Shown here piece by piece: positions 12,303-24,674 of a stretch of 64,000 bases of DNA. Numbering within the stretch: position 1 is the first letter of the stretch; the number at the start of each line of letters is the position of its first letter. A program made the translations under genes and the position numbers. The DNA lies in contig NW_026516691.1 in the NCBI RefSeq assembly GCF_025766255.1, positions 124,001-188,000 on the forward strand. Direction: 5' to 3'. The notes under the pieces were generated by a model. That model saw only the letters and a program-made list of their open reading frames with translations. It did not search any database and was not told the origin of the DNA. This stretch comes from Zychaea mexicana (taxonomy: Eukaryota; Mucoromycota; Mucoromycetes; Mucorales; Lichtheimiaceae).

Positions 12303-13128
12303 CTCTTGCAAAAACTGTAATATTACACAGCATCCGTTGGGAGATGAAGCGGGACAAGGAGCGACGAGCTAACTACTTCATTTACGACTTTTCTTTACAT
12401 ACGGCCGTGAGAAATAATGGAAAGAGAAGGATGGATATTGATTCATAACGAACAGAAGATTGAAAATCAAGGAGTTAGTCACATACATTTAGTGCACGCG
12501 TTGCGTTCGAGTCGTAAGAGATTTTTGTTACGTACCACACCATCCACTTATAGCAAACCCCTCCTCTTCCCCTTGCACCTGCACTTGTACGATTTCCACC
12601 TTTCGCTTTTCTCGCTGTAGCAAAATGATAGAACACGCGTAAAACTGGAACCATGCGAGTGGTGCATTTTCTTTTTGGTTTACAGTCTGACAGTAGCACA
12701 CTGGCACGTAATAGGCTATGTCTCATTGACTCTAACCATGCGCACATACGCGTCTTTAAAAGGAATAAAGCGAAAGAGGTTGAAGTACAAGAAAAGGAGA
12801 GGGAAAAAAACCGACAACTCGGCAAAAGGGTGGGTAAGGTTGTGTGTTGTGGGTGTAAACAGGCGGTGCAAATTATTTTCTTCCCTTCTTCTTTGCTTCT
12901 CTTTTACTTTTTTCCTTCTACCCCCAAGTCTAACCGTTCTGTGGCAACCAACTAACAATAGCAATACCCACAGCAACAGCAACAAACGCAGAGCGAACTC
13001 ACCGATACCCGCTTCTAACAAAAGGTACCCACTTGTCAGATTGAACGACAAGCTTCTTTTTTTCGCGTTTTCTCGTCGATTGAGAAAAAAAGTAATCACT
13101 TTTTTTTAAATGGGCACATCATAGAACC
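12303..13128. promoter_or_regulatory. TUP1 upstream region
   Basis: 826 bp without a supportable gene. It carries several pyrimidine-rich tracts (about 12540-12615 and 12880-12935), common in fungal promoters. It presumably contains the TUP1 promoter and 5' leader. Confidence 0.45.
13110..13124 (+). promoter_or_regulatory. Short upstream ORF before TUP1
   Basis: A four-codon ATG...TAG ORF ends 4 nt before the TUP1 start codon. If the transcript begins upstream of it, it could lower translation of TUP1. Whether it is in the mRNA cannot be seen from sequence. Confidence 0.4.
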
Positions 13129-14789
13129 ATGTCTGTTTACAGTCATCGCGCTATGGTCCCTCCACAAAACCGCATCATTGAGATGCTAGATGCCATTCGA
13201 GTAGAGTTTGAAACACTAGCTCAAGAAGCATACGTATGCAAAACACAGCGGGATGACTTTGAGCACAAGAGTACGTAATAGATTGATGTCGTTCGTGTAG
13301 ATGTGCATATACAGTCTCAATCACTGTTTTCGATGCTCACGCACACCCTTTGTCAACAGTGAATACCCAGATTCAAGAAATGAACAGCTTCCAGCAAAGT
13401 CTTCATGAATTAGAACGAACGCAACAAACGATGAGAGACCAGTAAGTATATCACAGTAAAGAGGACAAAAAGGGGGAAGCTAAATGATCTATTTTGAGTG
13501 CTGTATCTGTGTTTGACGCGTCGATAACAAGAACTGACTACTTTTATATCTTATACTTTGCTATTATTGCTATGCTTGATCAGCTATGAAGAGGAGCTGA
13601 CAAGATTACGACAACAATTGGAACAAGCACAGGCGCGTGGAGGGGTTCCACCGCCTCAACAGGTCCCGCCGCATCGACAACCACCCCCACCACCGCAATC
13701 AGCACAGCCGCCATCTACACCGGCTGCACCTAGCCCACATCATCACCCATCACAACAGCAGCCTGCGCCTCCCAATATTGGCCCTGGCTCATCCAACTAC
13801 TTTGGCGGTATCATGAACGCACAACAGCAACAACAACATCATAACGGCAGAGAGAGTGGCAGCAGTAGTGGTAATAACTCCAGTCAGCCGCCTCCACCTA
13901 GTCTGGGACCACCTCCTGCTCCACCTTCACATCATGAATCACATCAGCAACAACAACAGCAGCAGCAGCAGCAGCAATATCCAGGTTATCCACCATCACA
14001 ACCACCGCCTGGACCGCCACCACCTACAAGCTCATCATCAGGCTACATGAATGGATCACCTAGTATGCCGCCACCGCCGCCAGGAAGCAATCATCCTGGA
14101 GGAGGACCACCACCACCACCACCACCACCGGGCATGTACGCAGGAAGGATGCCCACATCACCTGCACCTGGTCCTTATCCACGTCAAGAACATGGTAACA
14201 TTGACAAGTCACATTAAAGAAAAGTTACAATAGGACATGAAGTCCTAAAGTAATAAAAGGGAGAAGAACATTCTAAGACTTATGACACCTCTGGGATACA
14301 CGCTACTGATAGGCAACTACGGTTATCCTCCACGGGGTGGTGGCGCACCAGGCACGCCTACTTCACAACCATCGCCTGCATCACACCATCCACAAATTGA
14401 AAGTCCTGATAAACGCAAGCAGCAACAACAAGGTTTGGGTGTTATGCCGAGTCGATCATCCGGTAGTATATCCAAGATGGGAGGCGGCGGTCCACCCCCA
14501 CCACAGCCTGGAGGACCACCACCACCGCCTCAACCAGGTATGCCAGGTAGCGGAGCTGGTCCATTCACTGAAATGGACCCCGAACAAGTCCCTTCGCATA
14601 TGAAGATTGAAGGTCAAGATTGGTTTGCACTGTAAGTTATTCATTGCGGATGCATTTATAATGGGAGCAGCGGAAAACATATACGTGCATGATGTACATA
14701 ACGGACAAACAAGCGAAAACAAGCAAATCAACAAACAAACATTTACACAAGCACACAAACAAAAACAAAAGCAAAAACTGTTTTTCGTG

Positions 14790-14835
<46 letters not shown>

Positions 14836-16287
14836 AAGATAAACAATGCGTATATACTAACCTGACTCTTTACCTTTTCTTAATTTTAAAAAACAAGGTT
14901 CAGTCCCAAGGTTTCACGATATTTGAATGTGAATTTGGTGCATACACTCGACCACGCGAGCGTTGTTTGTTGCGTCAAATTTAGTGCCGATGGTCGATAT
15001 TTAGCAGCTGGATGTAACCGGAAAACCTATATTTACGACGTCAAAACGGCTCAGCAGATATGGTAATGGTTTCACACATATACAAATACATATCCCTCCC
15101 TTCATTTCCACTTGTTGAGGATGTGATTCGGTGGCTGATTATCTATTACTACTACTATTATGCAGTGCTTTGCAAGATGATTCTGTACAGAAAGACGGGG
15201 ACTTGTACATTCGCTCCGTGTGCTTTAGTCCAGATGGAATGTACCTTGCAACGGGTGCTGAAGATAAACAAATCAGAGTATGTCTTACATTTTTACACGA
15301 GACACCATCGACTAGAAAAGCTCACTGACACCTGCCTGCTCTTAATTACTTGCATTTTAGATTTGGGATATCGCTAACGGACGTATTCGCAGTCGATTAC
15401 CTGGCCATGAACAAGACATTTACTCGCTTGATTTCAGCCGCGACGGACGCATTGTCGTATCTGGATCAGGTGACCGTACCGTCCGGATATGGAGTATGAC
15501 TGAAGACCGATGTCTACACACGCTCCAAATCACTGATCTGGATCAAAAGGATCCTGGAGTCACCAGCGTGGCAGTTTCACCCGATGGCCGCTTGGTGGCA
15601 GCGGGAAGCTTGGACAAAATGGTGCGCGTATGGGATGTGAACACAGGTCAACCTTTGGAACGACTTGAAGGTCACAAGGATAGTGTATACTCGGTCGCAT
15701 TCATGCCAGATGGTCGACACTTGGTCAGTGGTAGTTTGGACAAGACGTTGAAGCTTTGGGAACTGGGTACAAATGAAGGACGTGGCTACGGAATGGAACG
15801 AGATCGTAGTAAAGGACCGTGTAAAATGACATTTACGGGCCATAAGGTAAACAGTCCATTGTAACTTGACTCGCTCCATACATGTTTATAATTGAGGATT
15901 ATGAAGAAATAACCTCACCTCCCCCTTACGTGCAATTTCATGCAGGACTTTGTATTGTCAGTCGCTTGTACGCCTGATGGCCGCTGGATTGTTTCTGGAT
16001 CTAAGGATCGCGGTGTCCAATTTTGGGATCCACGGACTGGCCAGACTCAATTCATGCTTCAAGGTCACAAGAACTCAGGTTTGTATCGCCAATGATATTG
16101 TCAAACAATAACAACGGATTTTTGAGTTGCCATCCACAAATAGATGCTCATCGGCCCTGCACACTTGTTTTGTTTTGTTTTTTTAGTTATTTCTGTCGCT
16201 ATCAGCCCAAGTACAGGTCGCCCGGTCTTTGCAACAGGTTCCGGAGATAACAGAGCGCGCATTTGGAGCTACGATCCGATCGCATAA
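13129..16287 (+). CDS. TUP1: Transcriptional corepressor Tup1
   Basis: WD40 corepressor that acts in the nucleus with a Cyc8/Ssn6-type partner, recruited by DNA-binding repressors. Nine exons: 13129-13270, 13360-13441, 13584-14194, 14313-14631, 14898-15062, 15166-15277, 15361-15846, 15946-16078 and 16187-16287, totalling 716 aa with every phase consistent. The N-terminus ([19 protein letters not shown]) is the Tup_N tetramerisation helix, continuing as a coiled coil to about residue 95. A long Pro/Gln/His-rich linker with a polyGln run follows (residues ~95-385). A C-terminal propeller then has clear WD repeats such as [33 protein letters not shown] and [11 protein letters not shown]. It ends IWSYDPIA. 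Length and layout match the family. Confidence 0.95.
14792..14830. repeat. (CT)n microsatellite in TUP1 intron 4
   Basis: About 39 bp of uninterrupted CT dinucleotides lie inside the intron 14632-14897. It is not coding; the frames drawn through it are artefacts. Confidence 0.9.
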
Positions 16288-16850
16288 AATATCTATTTCG
16301 CTTCTCTATTTTTTTTTATTATTATAATGCTTTCCTTATTCTGTCGCTTCTCCTTCTTTACCCGTGCGTTATAAATGATACACATCTGCACATCTGACAG
16401 TTTTAACCCTAAAGCCGCTTCTCGCTTTCCCTTTCCCTCTTTACCATCCTCTTCACTTAACACTCCTACATCTACGCACCACAGCACCACAGCACCCCAA
16501 AAAACAATTACCACTGCAGATTGTTTATCTTCAACCAAAAACAAAAACCAACGAAAAAGCAGCCACTAGGACAGCATCTGCGCAGATAAACAGACATTTA
16601 CATCATTCTTTGCTTTTTTATCTTTTCCAGCGGCATCAGTATATACATTTGCCCAACCGAAAAACATGCAACATGATCGTAGAACCTTACTCTTTGAGTG
16701 TGGACATCCACTCTTGCAGTGTGCGATCTTGATATGTGTAATCTAATCCGACCGTCCCTTCTTCAATATGTTGTCTAGTTCATAGAGCGAGTTAATATCT
16801 AAAATGTAACAGCCATTTATCATCATCATCTTGAGGATGGTCTTCATTTT
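16288..16850. other. Convergent intergenic region
   Basis: 563 bp between the 3' ends of TUP1 and the coiled-coil gene. It is T-rich just after TUP1, consistent with a 3' UTR. Nothing else could be supported. Confidence 0.5.
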
Positions 16851-19036
16851 TTACCGTTCTTCTACTGCATCCATGACAGCCATGGTCTCCTTATCAGCTT
16901 GCTTGAGTGTATTAAGCTTGGACCTTAATAGGGCTTCTTGCTCTGCCACAAATTTGGATTGGTATTTGGTACTGTGCTCTATATTATTTAGTGGGTAAAC
17001 AAAGTCGATCAGTATATAGCTATAATGTAAAGGCTGTATTTGCATATATCCCAACAATATCGACATCGTCAATCAGTTACTCATTCGATAAGCTACGTAC
17101 TTTTTAGTGCTGCCACTGACTTTATAAGAGCATCCACTGCGTCTTCACGAGGTTTATGTTCACCAATATCGACATTGCTTTCTTCCAGATCCTGTTGCCA
17201 TCGTGCTGCCAGGTTTTCCAGAGTCTCGCGTAATTCGGATTCTGGTGGTTCAGTGACAGCCAATGCGTTGACTAGAAATTTTTAGATAAAAACAGTACAA
17301 TATTTCTCTTTGAGTGAATGGATCAATAGATGCATGTTTTCTTTCTATTCTAATAAAATAAATTGTAGGGGCCTTCATTACCTCGTATCAAGACTTCGCC
17401 TAGTTGATCAACAACACCTTGACGAGACTATATATAATTATGCACAGAAGATATTTAAGTATGAATTCTTTCATTCTCCATCGATCAGTAATTCTTACAG
17501 GTCGCAAATATGGATGAAAGCAGTCTTTGATTTGCTCCAATCGTGTGCTATCACCTTGAGTTGCAATGGCATCATTACTAACAGTACGACGTATATTAGT
17601 CAGTGAAGAGAATTTATAACCAAAATCTGGAGTATCATGTTACCTTCCATTAAACAGTGGTAGTTGGTGAAATAAGTCAATCTTACGACGAATACTGTTC
17701 TTGAGCTCTTTGCAGTTTCCATCCAATTGCTCCAGTAATGTTTTCCGACGTTCATTTTCTTCATTATCACACTTTGAGAAGGATGGGGAAAATATAGCAA
17801 TTGATGAGAGACGAGATTTATGAGCGAAATTATATCAGTATGACACGAACCAAGCAAACTATCTGGGAGAAGAAATTACCTTTTCACGCTGCTCCTTTAA
17901 TTGAAGCGCGCCTATCCGTACAAGTCCCATCATATGTGCTATTTGACGCTGCTTTTCTCCTACAGCATTGACTGTACTTTCTATATTAACTTGATTATTA
18001 CTGGCAGTACAAGATATATGGGCATCCATTACTTTGGCCTGCAAAGCATTGGCTTGTTCTTGAGTCGCTTTTCGTTGTGCTGCTGCGCTCTGGCTTTCTG
18101 CTTCCGTTCGAATCCGTTTTCTAAATTTATTGTAGCCTGTTAGATATAACACTCACATCCCATACCATAGCAATCATTTATCATGGTAGTTTGCGCTCGT
18201 TTGTCATAAATATCTATGTATCACTTACAATAACGTCGTTTGAACGTTAAGATCGCGGTAAAGTTTGCGGATACGCGTCCGTAAATCTTGCTCTAATTGA
18301 CCCACTCGTGCTTCCAAGACATCACACTCTTTTCTGACGCGTTGCGTTTCGTGTTTGCGCTGGGTCAAGTCGTTTTTTATGCGACCTTCTGTATCCTCAT
18401 CGATGCTTTTTCGTTGCCGTAACGATGGTGATGATGATGCTATTTTATCGCTTGGTGGCTCGATTTTATTGACTATCTCTTTAACCAGGTCAAAAAAAGG
18501 TGTTGACGACGACGACGAAGACGCGCTTTTCTTAGACAGTGTCGATGCGAGCAGTTCAAAAATATCTCGAGCATCCGGTGGTTCTTGCTCATGTTTGAGG
18601 ATCTGCTGGTATACCGCTTGGAATGACTCAAGTTTTTTTTCATTACTACTACTACTGCGTAGGTATTGATTTGACTGCTGTTGTCTGTCATTGTCGCTAT
18701 CGCCGTTCATCCAAGACAAAGGTTGATCAGAAGAGGTAAACATTATGGAGTGATAGGCATGTTGACGTTGTGTGCGTCGATCGACTTGATTGTGGTATAG
18801 ACGTAGGCATTGCGATCGTTTCCGCTTGTCGCGAATCTCTTGTTCTGTCTTCTTGATCTCGTGTCCTACACTCCACCAACAAACACACACACATACGATT
18901 AGAATCAAGGCTGATCCAGTGTCGCTAATAGGGAGGGGAATAAGAAATATTCATACACACCAAGTCGCTGTATCCGTAAGAGTGTCTCTTCGTTGCGTTC
19001 TTTACTGGCAGCATAAGCTGCTCGAGAGTGATCCAT
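16851..19036 (-). CDS. Coiled-coil protein of unknown function
   Basis: Not recognised as a family. The first exon begins MDHSRAAYAASKERNEE (start at 19036) and joins by a GTGTGT donor to a large exon (about 18870 down to 18235). Several small exons follow: about 18125-17880, 17770-17640, 17580-17500, 17430-17385, 17276-17105 and 16985-16851. The joins I checked keep frame. The protein is dominated by charged helices with heptad-like spacing, for example GRIKNDLTQRKHETQRVRKE and LENLAARWQQDLEESN. A Ser-rich linker lies near residue 130. The size and architecture would suit a microtubule or spindle-associated coiled-coil subunit such as an augmin component, but that is speculation. Confidence 0.6.
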
Positions 19037-20981
19037 AGCGAGAGATTAATTTGGGTGGAAAGAGTTAGCTTGATTTTTTTATCTCCTGGCACCATCGGGC
19101 ACCCTCCCTTTAATATTAAATTTCTTTCTAACTTGTATTTATGCTTTACCTGCTGTCAATTATTCGTTAATCATGATATACGTAACGTGTACGTTTTTCG
19201 GCTGGAGTATATATAAATACAAAGAATTAAAGATTGACGAACACTTCTGTAATTTTAAATTCATGAGTACTAACCTTTCAACTAACAATGTCAATGTGGC
19301 GAATTGATACGAACCCGCAAGCGCTAGTAACTTTCAGGGAAATAATAGGCTAGGTATATTATATAGAAATAAGCATTTTGCTCCTAAAAAATTACAGTAT
19401 TGCGTATAAAATGCGCACCTTGTTGCATAAATGTGCGGTTGTGGTATGAAAAAAGAGTATGTTATATACTGTGAAAGTTTAAACCTGAGTAATCAGTATA
19501 TTATAGTACATAGCATACAATAGCACGCAACTGGATGTATCGATGCACACCTACCATACTGGCAATATCGGCAACCTTTCAAAGATCGTCAACTAGGGAC
19601 ACACTGGAGCTGACGTATACTTGTTACTTGCAATGAGTAGTTATATAGCCTCGGATACAATCCGTGCCAAAATCAAGGGAAAGGGCTTTATTCTGTGTGG
19701 TGCCAACTTGGTCAATGATACTATTGACAGCAAATCATCCAAGGAAAAATCCACCATATAAGCTTCATACACTTGAAACCTCCTGGCTGGCTGCTACCTA
19801 AAAATTACCAACGTACGATTTAATATACCATAAGAGTCACTTGAACCTCAAATATAAATCTGGTCACAAAACTTATATTGAATCCACTCTGTAATCATAG
19901 ACATACAACGGGGGTTCAGTTGAATGTGGAAACGAGGTAGCGGGATGTGTCACAGCCATGTCGTGTATTACATGTTTTGCTTTCTGGTAAACTTCAAAAG
20001 AAACAATGACTAAGGGACGTACACGTCTACTACGGTGACCAGTGCTCCACCCCTTCCTTTACACAACCTCCGCCTCGTGTTCTACACGTTACAACTTGCA
20101 GAGATCAATTATGACACGTACGACTTTCGGATGGTATATAGAAAAGCAAAAGTCATGATGATAACCTAACGTACAAACACACGCTTCACTCCTCGACACC
20201 GACATCATCAAGCCTGTTCGTAGCTGGTAAGACATAAGAGCATTATTTAACCCTTATTTACAACATCTGCCATTGAGTAACGACGACAACAACAGCAGGA
20301 GCAGCAAAATGCTGCCTTCTCAACCAAACGATTTGAGTTGATTGAGTTCGCAACACCCTTGCACGCTTGCATTGCAAAAACTCTTCTGACGCAGCGATTT
20401 TCACCACGTATATACCGTATGATTTAAACTTGGTTTGTAAATCATATTTCGAGCCACTGTCGTCGTTGCTTCGCATCCATGCCCGATCAAAGGATTTCTG
20501 CCGGTAGCTTGCGCACAAATATTTTCCACGTCGAACTGCCGTGAACTGTGGAGAAGATAATCCATCGATGTAGCTAGATTGCACCGTTGACTGAATGCCT
20601 GCTCCAACGAATGTGCTGCTCTAGTGTACTAGCCAGTAAATGGATAATGAGCTGTTCTCGTGAATACATTTGCCCTGATTGTTATCAATGTAAGAAATAT
20701 TAACGGACCTATAGCCTAGCCTCATACCTTTTTCCAATTGCACAACGGAAGTGCTGGGCTTTTAGTATGACTATACGAAACGGTCAAGAAGATGGTGTGC
20801 TGACAACAATCCGGACATTCGCGCAGTGTCATGCAATATGTCTGGGTGCTAATTATCGTCGTGGTGCCATTATGTGGAAACCTATCTCGACCTCGTGCTC
20901 CACTCGCTTTTAACAAGTATGGTAATAAATGCAGTGAACTTTTTATTTCGGATGTATTATTGTACAGATAACTTAAGGGAA
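19037..20981. other. Intergenic, no gene supported
   Basis: Nearly 2 kb between the coiled-coil gene start and the 3' end of the EED-like gene. Minus-strand open frames at 20258-20607 exist in two frames, but neither shows recognisable motifs or joins to another exon. I did not annotate them. Confidence 0.45.
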
Positions 20982-22730
20982 CTAGTTCTCGGTTTTTCTC
21001 CAGTTTGCCCATTCCTCAAGCGTGGCATCATCAATGTAATCATATCGCCAGATAAATCCATCTTCGCCTGCACAGATGACTTGACTAAATTTTCAAAACA
21101 AACATACATGTTAAAAATTAAAGAATGTTATATACGCATCTAGTCACAGTCTTTCTTACCGGCAGTCACGGGTAAATACACAGCATCGTACAGACTTTGT
21201 TGATCGTCGGTGAGCAAGTTCGGTCACTAGTTTACCAGTATGGATGTTATAGATAAACACACATCCTTGACTATTGCCTACACAAATAAACGACTCGTCC
21301 AAACTGTTCCCTCGATATAAATCAGTCTCGTTATCGTGTATAATCATATACAATTGTTCTTTTCAATCTCCTTTTTTACCTAACGTCGAATCGTGAAAAG
21401 TTCTCGGTTGTCCGTATCCGAAATGATCGAATGCTCTTTTCAGTCTCTGTATTCCAATACTCCATACGGCCATTAATAGACTTTGTCAGTACGTTCCCAT
21501 TTGCGAACCGTATACAATCTACATTATTTTCCATGATAGAAGTATGAATTAACGTGGACATGTACATATTAATATAACATACATGAACGTAGACATACCG
21601 ATATAGTTATCACCGTGATACTTTTTAAACAGACGTGAGTCTTTCTTTGTGATTGTCAGTGTCTCGTTTTCGGGAACATCCTTTGGAATAATCCATTCCC
21701 GAAGCTCGCCACGTGCGCTACCGGATATAAACTTTTCACCCGTTTGATCAAAGCAAGTGACCGTTGCATCAGCTTCAAAGATGGCCAGGCACCGCTTAGC
21801 ATCAACGTCCCATAATCGAGCTGTACCGTCTTTGGATGTTGACAAGATGTAGTTGTCGCTGGAAGGATGTGTTTGTAAATCATGAATCGTTTCTACAAAA
21901 ATATCATACATGACCGTCGTTATGGATGATAATTTCAATAATATCAAAGGAGCAGCATACATTCTTCCTCCTCGTGAAGAGCTGAAAACGTACTGGTATG
22001 ACCATGTAGGATGGCAATTTCTTTTGAATTCGCCAGGCTGACAATGTGTATCAATCCATCGGTACCAGCCAATGCAAGCCATGCGTCATTTTCTCGATAA
22101 AGCCAGCAAAACGTGTGTAGATCCTATATAGCCCCACACAGAATATATTTTAGCAACAAACGATTTGTTGTTTTTTTTCGCTGTCGTTGCATACTTACGC
22201 GTCGTACTGGATCTTCTTCTTTGTTTTGAAGCACAGACAAGTCAAAGTTTGACATAATATCCAAGTGATCACCACAGTGCTCGTTATCGTAAACGTTCAA
22301 CTAAGTCCAAATCGTAAAAAAGAATTTAGTCAGACAATGTACTTTTCAAACTGTTGTTGTATTTTACCTGGCATCCGCCTATTGTAGCCAAGACATTACT
22401 CGTGTCGGTTTGTTCACGCTGAACTGATCCTCGTTTGTCAAACGTCTTTGTCACGTCGATACCCACAGGGGCAGAAAAGTTCTTATTGTTAAAGAAGAAT
22501 GCAAGTTGATTGACGTCGGTGCCGTGGTTTTCTTTAATAATTCGACGTAATCGCATGTTGCTGAAAACACGTTCCTGACGCTCTTCGCGTGAAAGTGGTT
22601 TTTCTTCGGTTTTAGCCATCTTGTTGCTCGGTTCCTGTACTTGTTGTTCAAGTTCTCCGCCATCGCTTGCATCTGAAAGTCGTCTTTTCAATGGCAGTGT
22701 TGTTGATTCTGTTGTTGTTGTGCCAACCAT
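20982..22730 (-). CDS. EED/ESC-like WD40 protein (putative PRC2 subunit)
   Basis: WD40 propeller most like EED/ESC, the Polycomb repressive complex 2 subunit that reads H3K27me3 and activates the methyltransferase. The start at 22730 (MVGTTTTESTT) leads to a Ser/Thr- and Lys-rich N-terminus; exon 1 is 22730-22368 and exon 2 is 22300-22199, and the last exon ends WANWRKTEN at 20982. Family-like blocks appear in order: NVLATIGGCQLNVYD, LALAGTDGLIHIV, YILSTSKDGTARLWDV, FISGSARGELREW, NNVDCIRFANGNVLTKS, FICVGNSQGCVFIYNI and VICAGEDGFIWRYDYI. These match EED's LLSVSKDHALRLW, NYVDCVRW and IWRWD blocks in order and spacing. It is divergent from NUDT21. Another EED-like WD40 family is possible. Confidence 0.62.
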
Positions 22731-22965
22731 TGCTATTGTTGCTTCTTCTGGCTGTGTGAGTGTGTTTGTGGTTGAGGGTCGCGTATTGTTGGAGAAAAAG
22801 AGAAAAGTAAAAAATGAAGAACCCGTGTTTCGCGCACCGCGACAAACGGAGAACAACGCGTGACGTACCAGCGAGCTGAAGTATTATACAGCACTCTTAA
22901 GCTCAGCAGTACGGCGACGCTCCTCTTTTTCGATATAGCATAAGCAACGCCTTTTCTTATAAAGA
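22731..22965. promoter_or_regulatory. Bidirectional promoter: EED-like / NUDT21
   Basis: Only 235 bp separate the two start codons on opposite strands, so both promoters must lie here or reach into the genes. It contains alternating GT/GA-rich patches but no motif I can name. Confidence 0.55.
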
Positions 22966-24019
22966 ATGCCGCACGTAACATTGTGAGTAACTTTGTCGTT
23001 ACAAAAAAGATACGCGCGATGGATGGTTTCTCGGGATCTTGTATACTGACATTTAAACATTTTTAGATATCCTTTAGGTAACTAGTACTAGTAGTAATAT
23101 AGCTATATGACGGTGTAACGAAAAGGAGATCTGCATACCCCAAAAAGAAAAAGAAAAAAAGCTGATCCGATTATCAAAACGTGAACAGAAAACTATACAT
23201 TTGGCGCGAAAGATGCACAACCGGAAGAAGACTCGTCGGTAGCGGCTCGCTTAAAACGACTAGAAAATGACTATGAAACGCACGGCATGCGACGGACGGT
23301 TGAAGCTGTCATGGTGGTTCATCAACATAACCATCCTCACGTTCTTATGCTTCAAATCGCTAATGCATTTTTCAAACTGTGAGAACCGAGCTCGTTTGCG
23401 TTTGAAAGTGCGTGTGTGTGTATTGGAAGGTAATATTAATGTATGTAAATAATTAGACCCGGCCACTACTTGCAACCAGGCGTAGACGAACGTGAAGGAC
23501 TCAAGCAGATTTTAAACGAACGACTCGGCCCAGCAGATCCAAATGAATGGCCCAACGAACCACAGTGGGAAGTTGGTGAATGCTTAAGCACATGGTGGCG
23601 ACCCAACTTTGAATCCTATATGGTGAGAATTCTATCATCTTACACTAGTAAAAAAAATGTTGCACAACACGCAGATGCACATAGACTCACACGCACACTC
23701 TCATTCTTTATTGTATCAAGTATCCTTATACTCCTGCCCATGTTACCAAGCCTAAAGAAAAGAAAATGTTGTACTTAGTGCACATGCCACCACACAGTAA
23801 GTTACATGCTAACAGTACCGGCAGTAGAGTTTTGACACATCCCACTCACTCACACCCACTCTGTCCTTTTTTAAAGAGGTGCTCACAGTACCCAAAAACA
23901 TGAAGGTCCTGGCCATCCCATTGTTTGAATTATACGACAACGCCGCGCGTTACGGTGCGCAATTATCTGCGATTCCCCATTTACTGAGTCGATACGACTT
24001 TGAATACAAGCCAATGTAA
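22966..24019 (+). CDS. NUDT21: Cleavage factor Im 25-kDa subunit (NUDT21/CFIm25)
   Basis: Nudix-fold protein that binds UGUA in pre-mRNA and helps set the poly(A) site. Exons: 22966-22982 (MPHVT), an 11-nt microexon 23067-23077 (YPL), 23189-23378, 23457 to about 23620, about 23721-23800, and one from about 23877 to 24019. The joined protein carries [80 protein letters not shown] and PLFELYDNAARYG, all in the order of human NUDT21. It ends FEYKPM. The microexon is required: without it the conserved YPLxNYTFG block is lost and the phase breaks. It converges with COX6A 43 bp downstream. Confidence 0.9.
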
Positions 24020-24062
24020 ATATGTCTTTAGCTTCTAATATAAAAAGGGCCTCTTTTGCTCT

Positions 24063-24674
24063 TTAGGCGTCTTCAGCAGAGTGGTTAACCTTGGGGTTAA
24101 AGAAGAGCGAATCCTTGCCCCAGAAGTAGTCCTAGTCATTTTATGTTTCTATGAGAACTCTTGTCGGTTTGTTTCCACGGTAGTCTATTTTTATAGTACC
24201 TTGACGCGCCAGTTCATGTATGGGTACTGCACCCATTCGTGCGGGTGCTCGGCCTGATGCTTTTCGTGGGCCTTCATAAGGTTGTACGCATTGATACCAG
24301 AGCCCAAAAGACTAACGAAACACCCCAGTTTGCATGAGCAACCTTCTTTTTCGCTAAAGAGGATAAAAGAGTTGAAAAGGACTTACGCAGGAATGCACAC
24401 AAATAAGCTAATCTTCTTCCATGTTTCAGCCGCGTCTACATAGCAACACGTAAACATCATAACATCAGCCGATTTTTTTTATCTTCCACCCGCCCCACAA
24501 AACCAAAAAACAAAGAAGTAGCTTTCTTGTTAAAAGATAGAATATCATTATTATATTACCGCCAGCATGGTGCTTGACTGCGTCACGTTCAGCAGCAAAC
24601 TGAGACTGGTAGCGAACACCAGAGCGCTTTGCAATCTGTGACAATTGCGAGTTGAAAAGTACACGAGAGGCCAT
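24063..24674 (-). CDS. COX13: Cytochrome c oxidase subunit 6A
   Basis: Small inner-membrane subunit of respiratory complex IV. Four exons on the minus strand start at 24674 (MASRVLFNSQLSQIAKRSG, a basic presequence). Exon 1 ends at 24560; the next exon gives DAAETWKKISLFVCIPA; the third gives LLGSGINAYNLMKAHEKHQ and EWVQYPYMNWRVK. The last exon (to 24063) gives DYFWGKDSLFFNPKVNHSAEDA. One membrane helix spans ISLF...NAYN. The final exon supplies the conserved W-G-x-LF-NPKVN tail, so the in-frame TAA at 24191-24193 lies inside the last intron and is not the true stop. It is head-to-head with the complex I gene NDUFB7. Confidence 0.93.

Noticed and set aside
12653..13109. Overlapping 100-144 codon frames upstream of TUP1
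   Set aside because: They are compositionally biased, lie in both strands with no motifs, and fall in the promoter/leader region.
14456..14846. Minus-strand frames with (RE)n repeats
   Set aside because: These are translations of the (CT)n microsatellite in a TUP1 intron.
20258..20607. Minus-strand frames of 68 and 108 codons
   Set aside because: No motif, no linkage to other exons, and two competing frames; insufficient support.
24063..24130. tRNA-like stretch on the plus strand
   Set aside because: The segment is the last exon of COX6A on the minus strand (WGKDSLFFNPKVN...). It lacks an acceptor stem.
24191..24193. Stop codon ending COX6A after WRVKVL
   Set aside because: A GTACTA...CTAG intron begins just after WRVK, and the conserved C-terminal exon follows; the stop is intronic.
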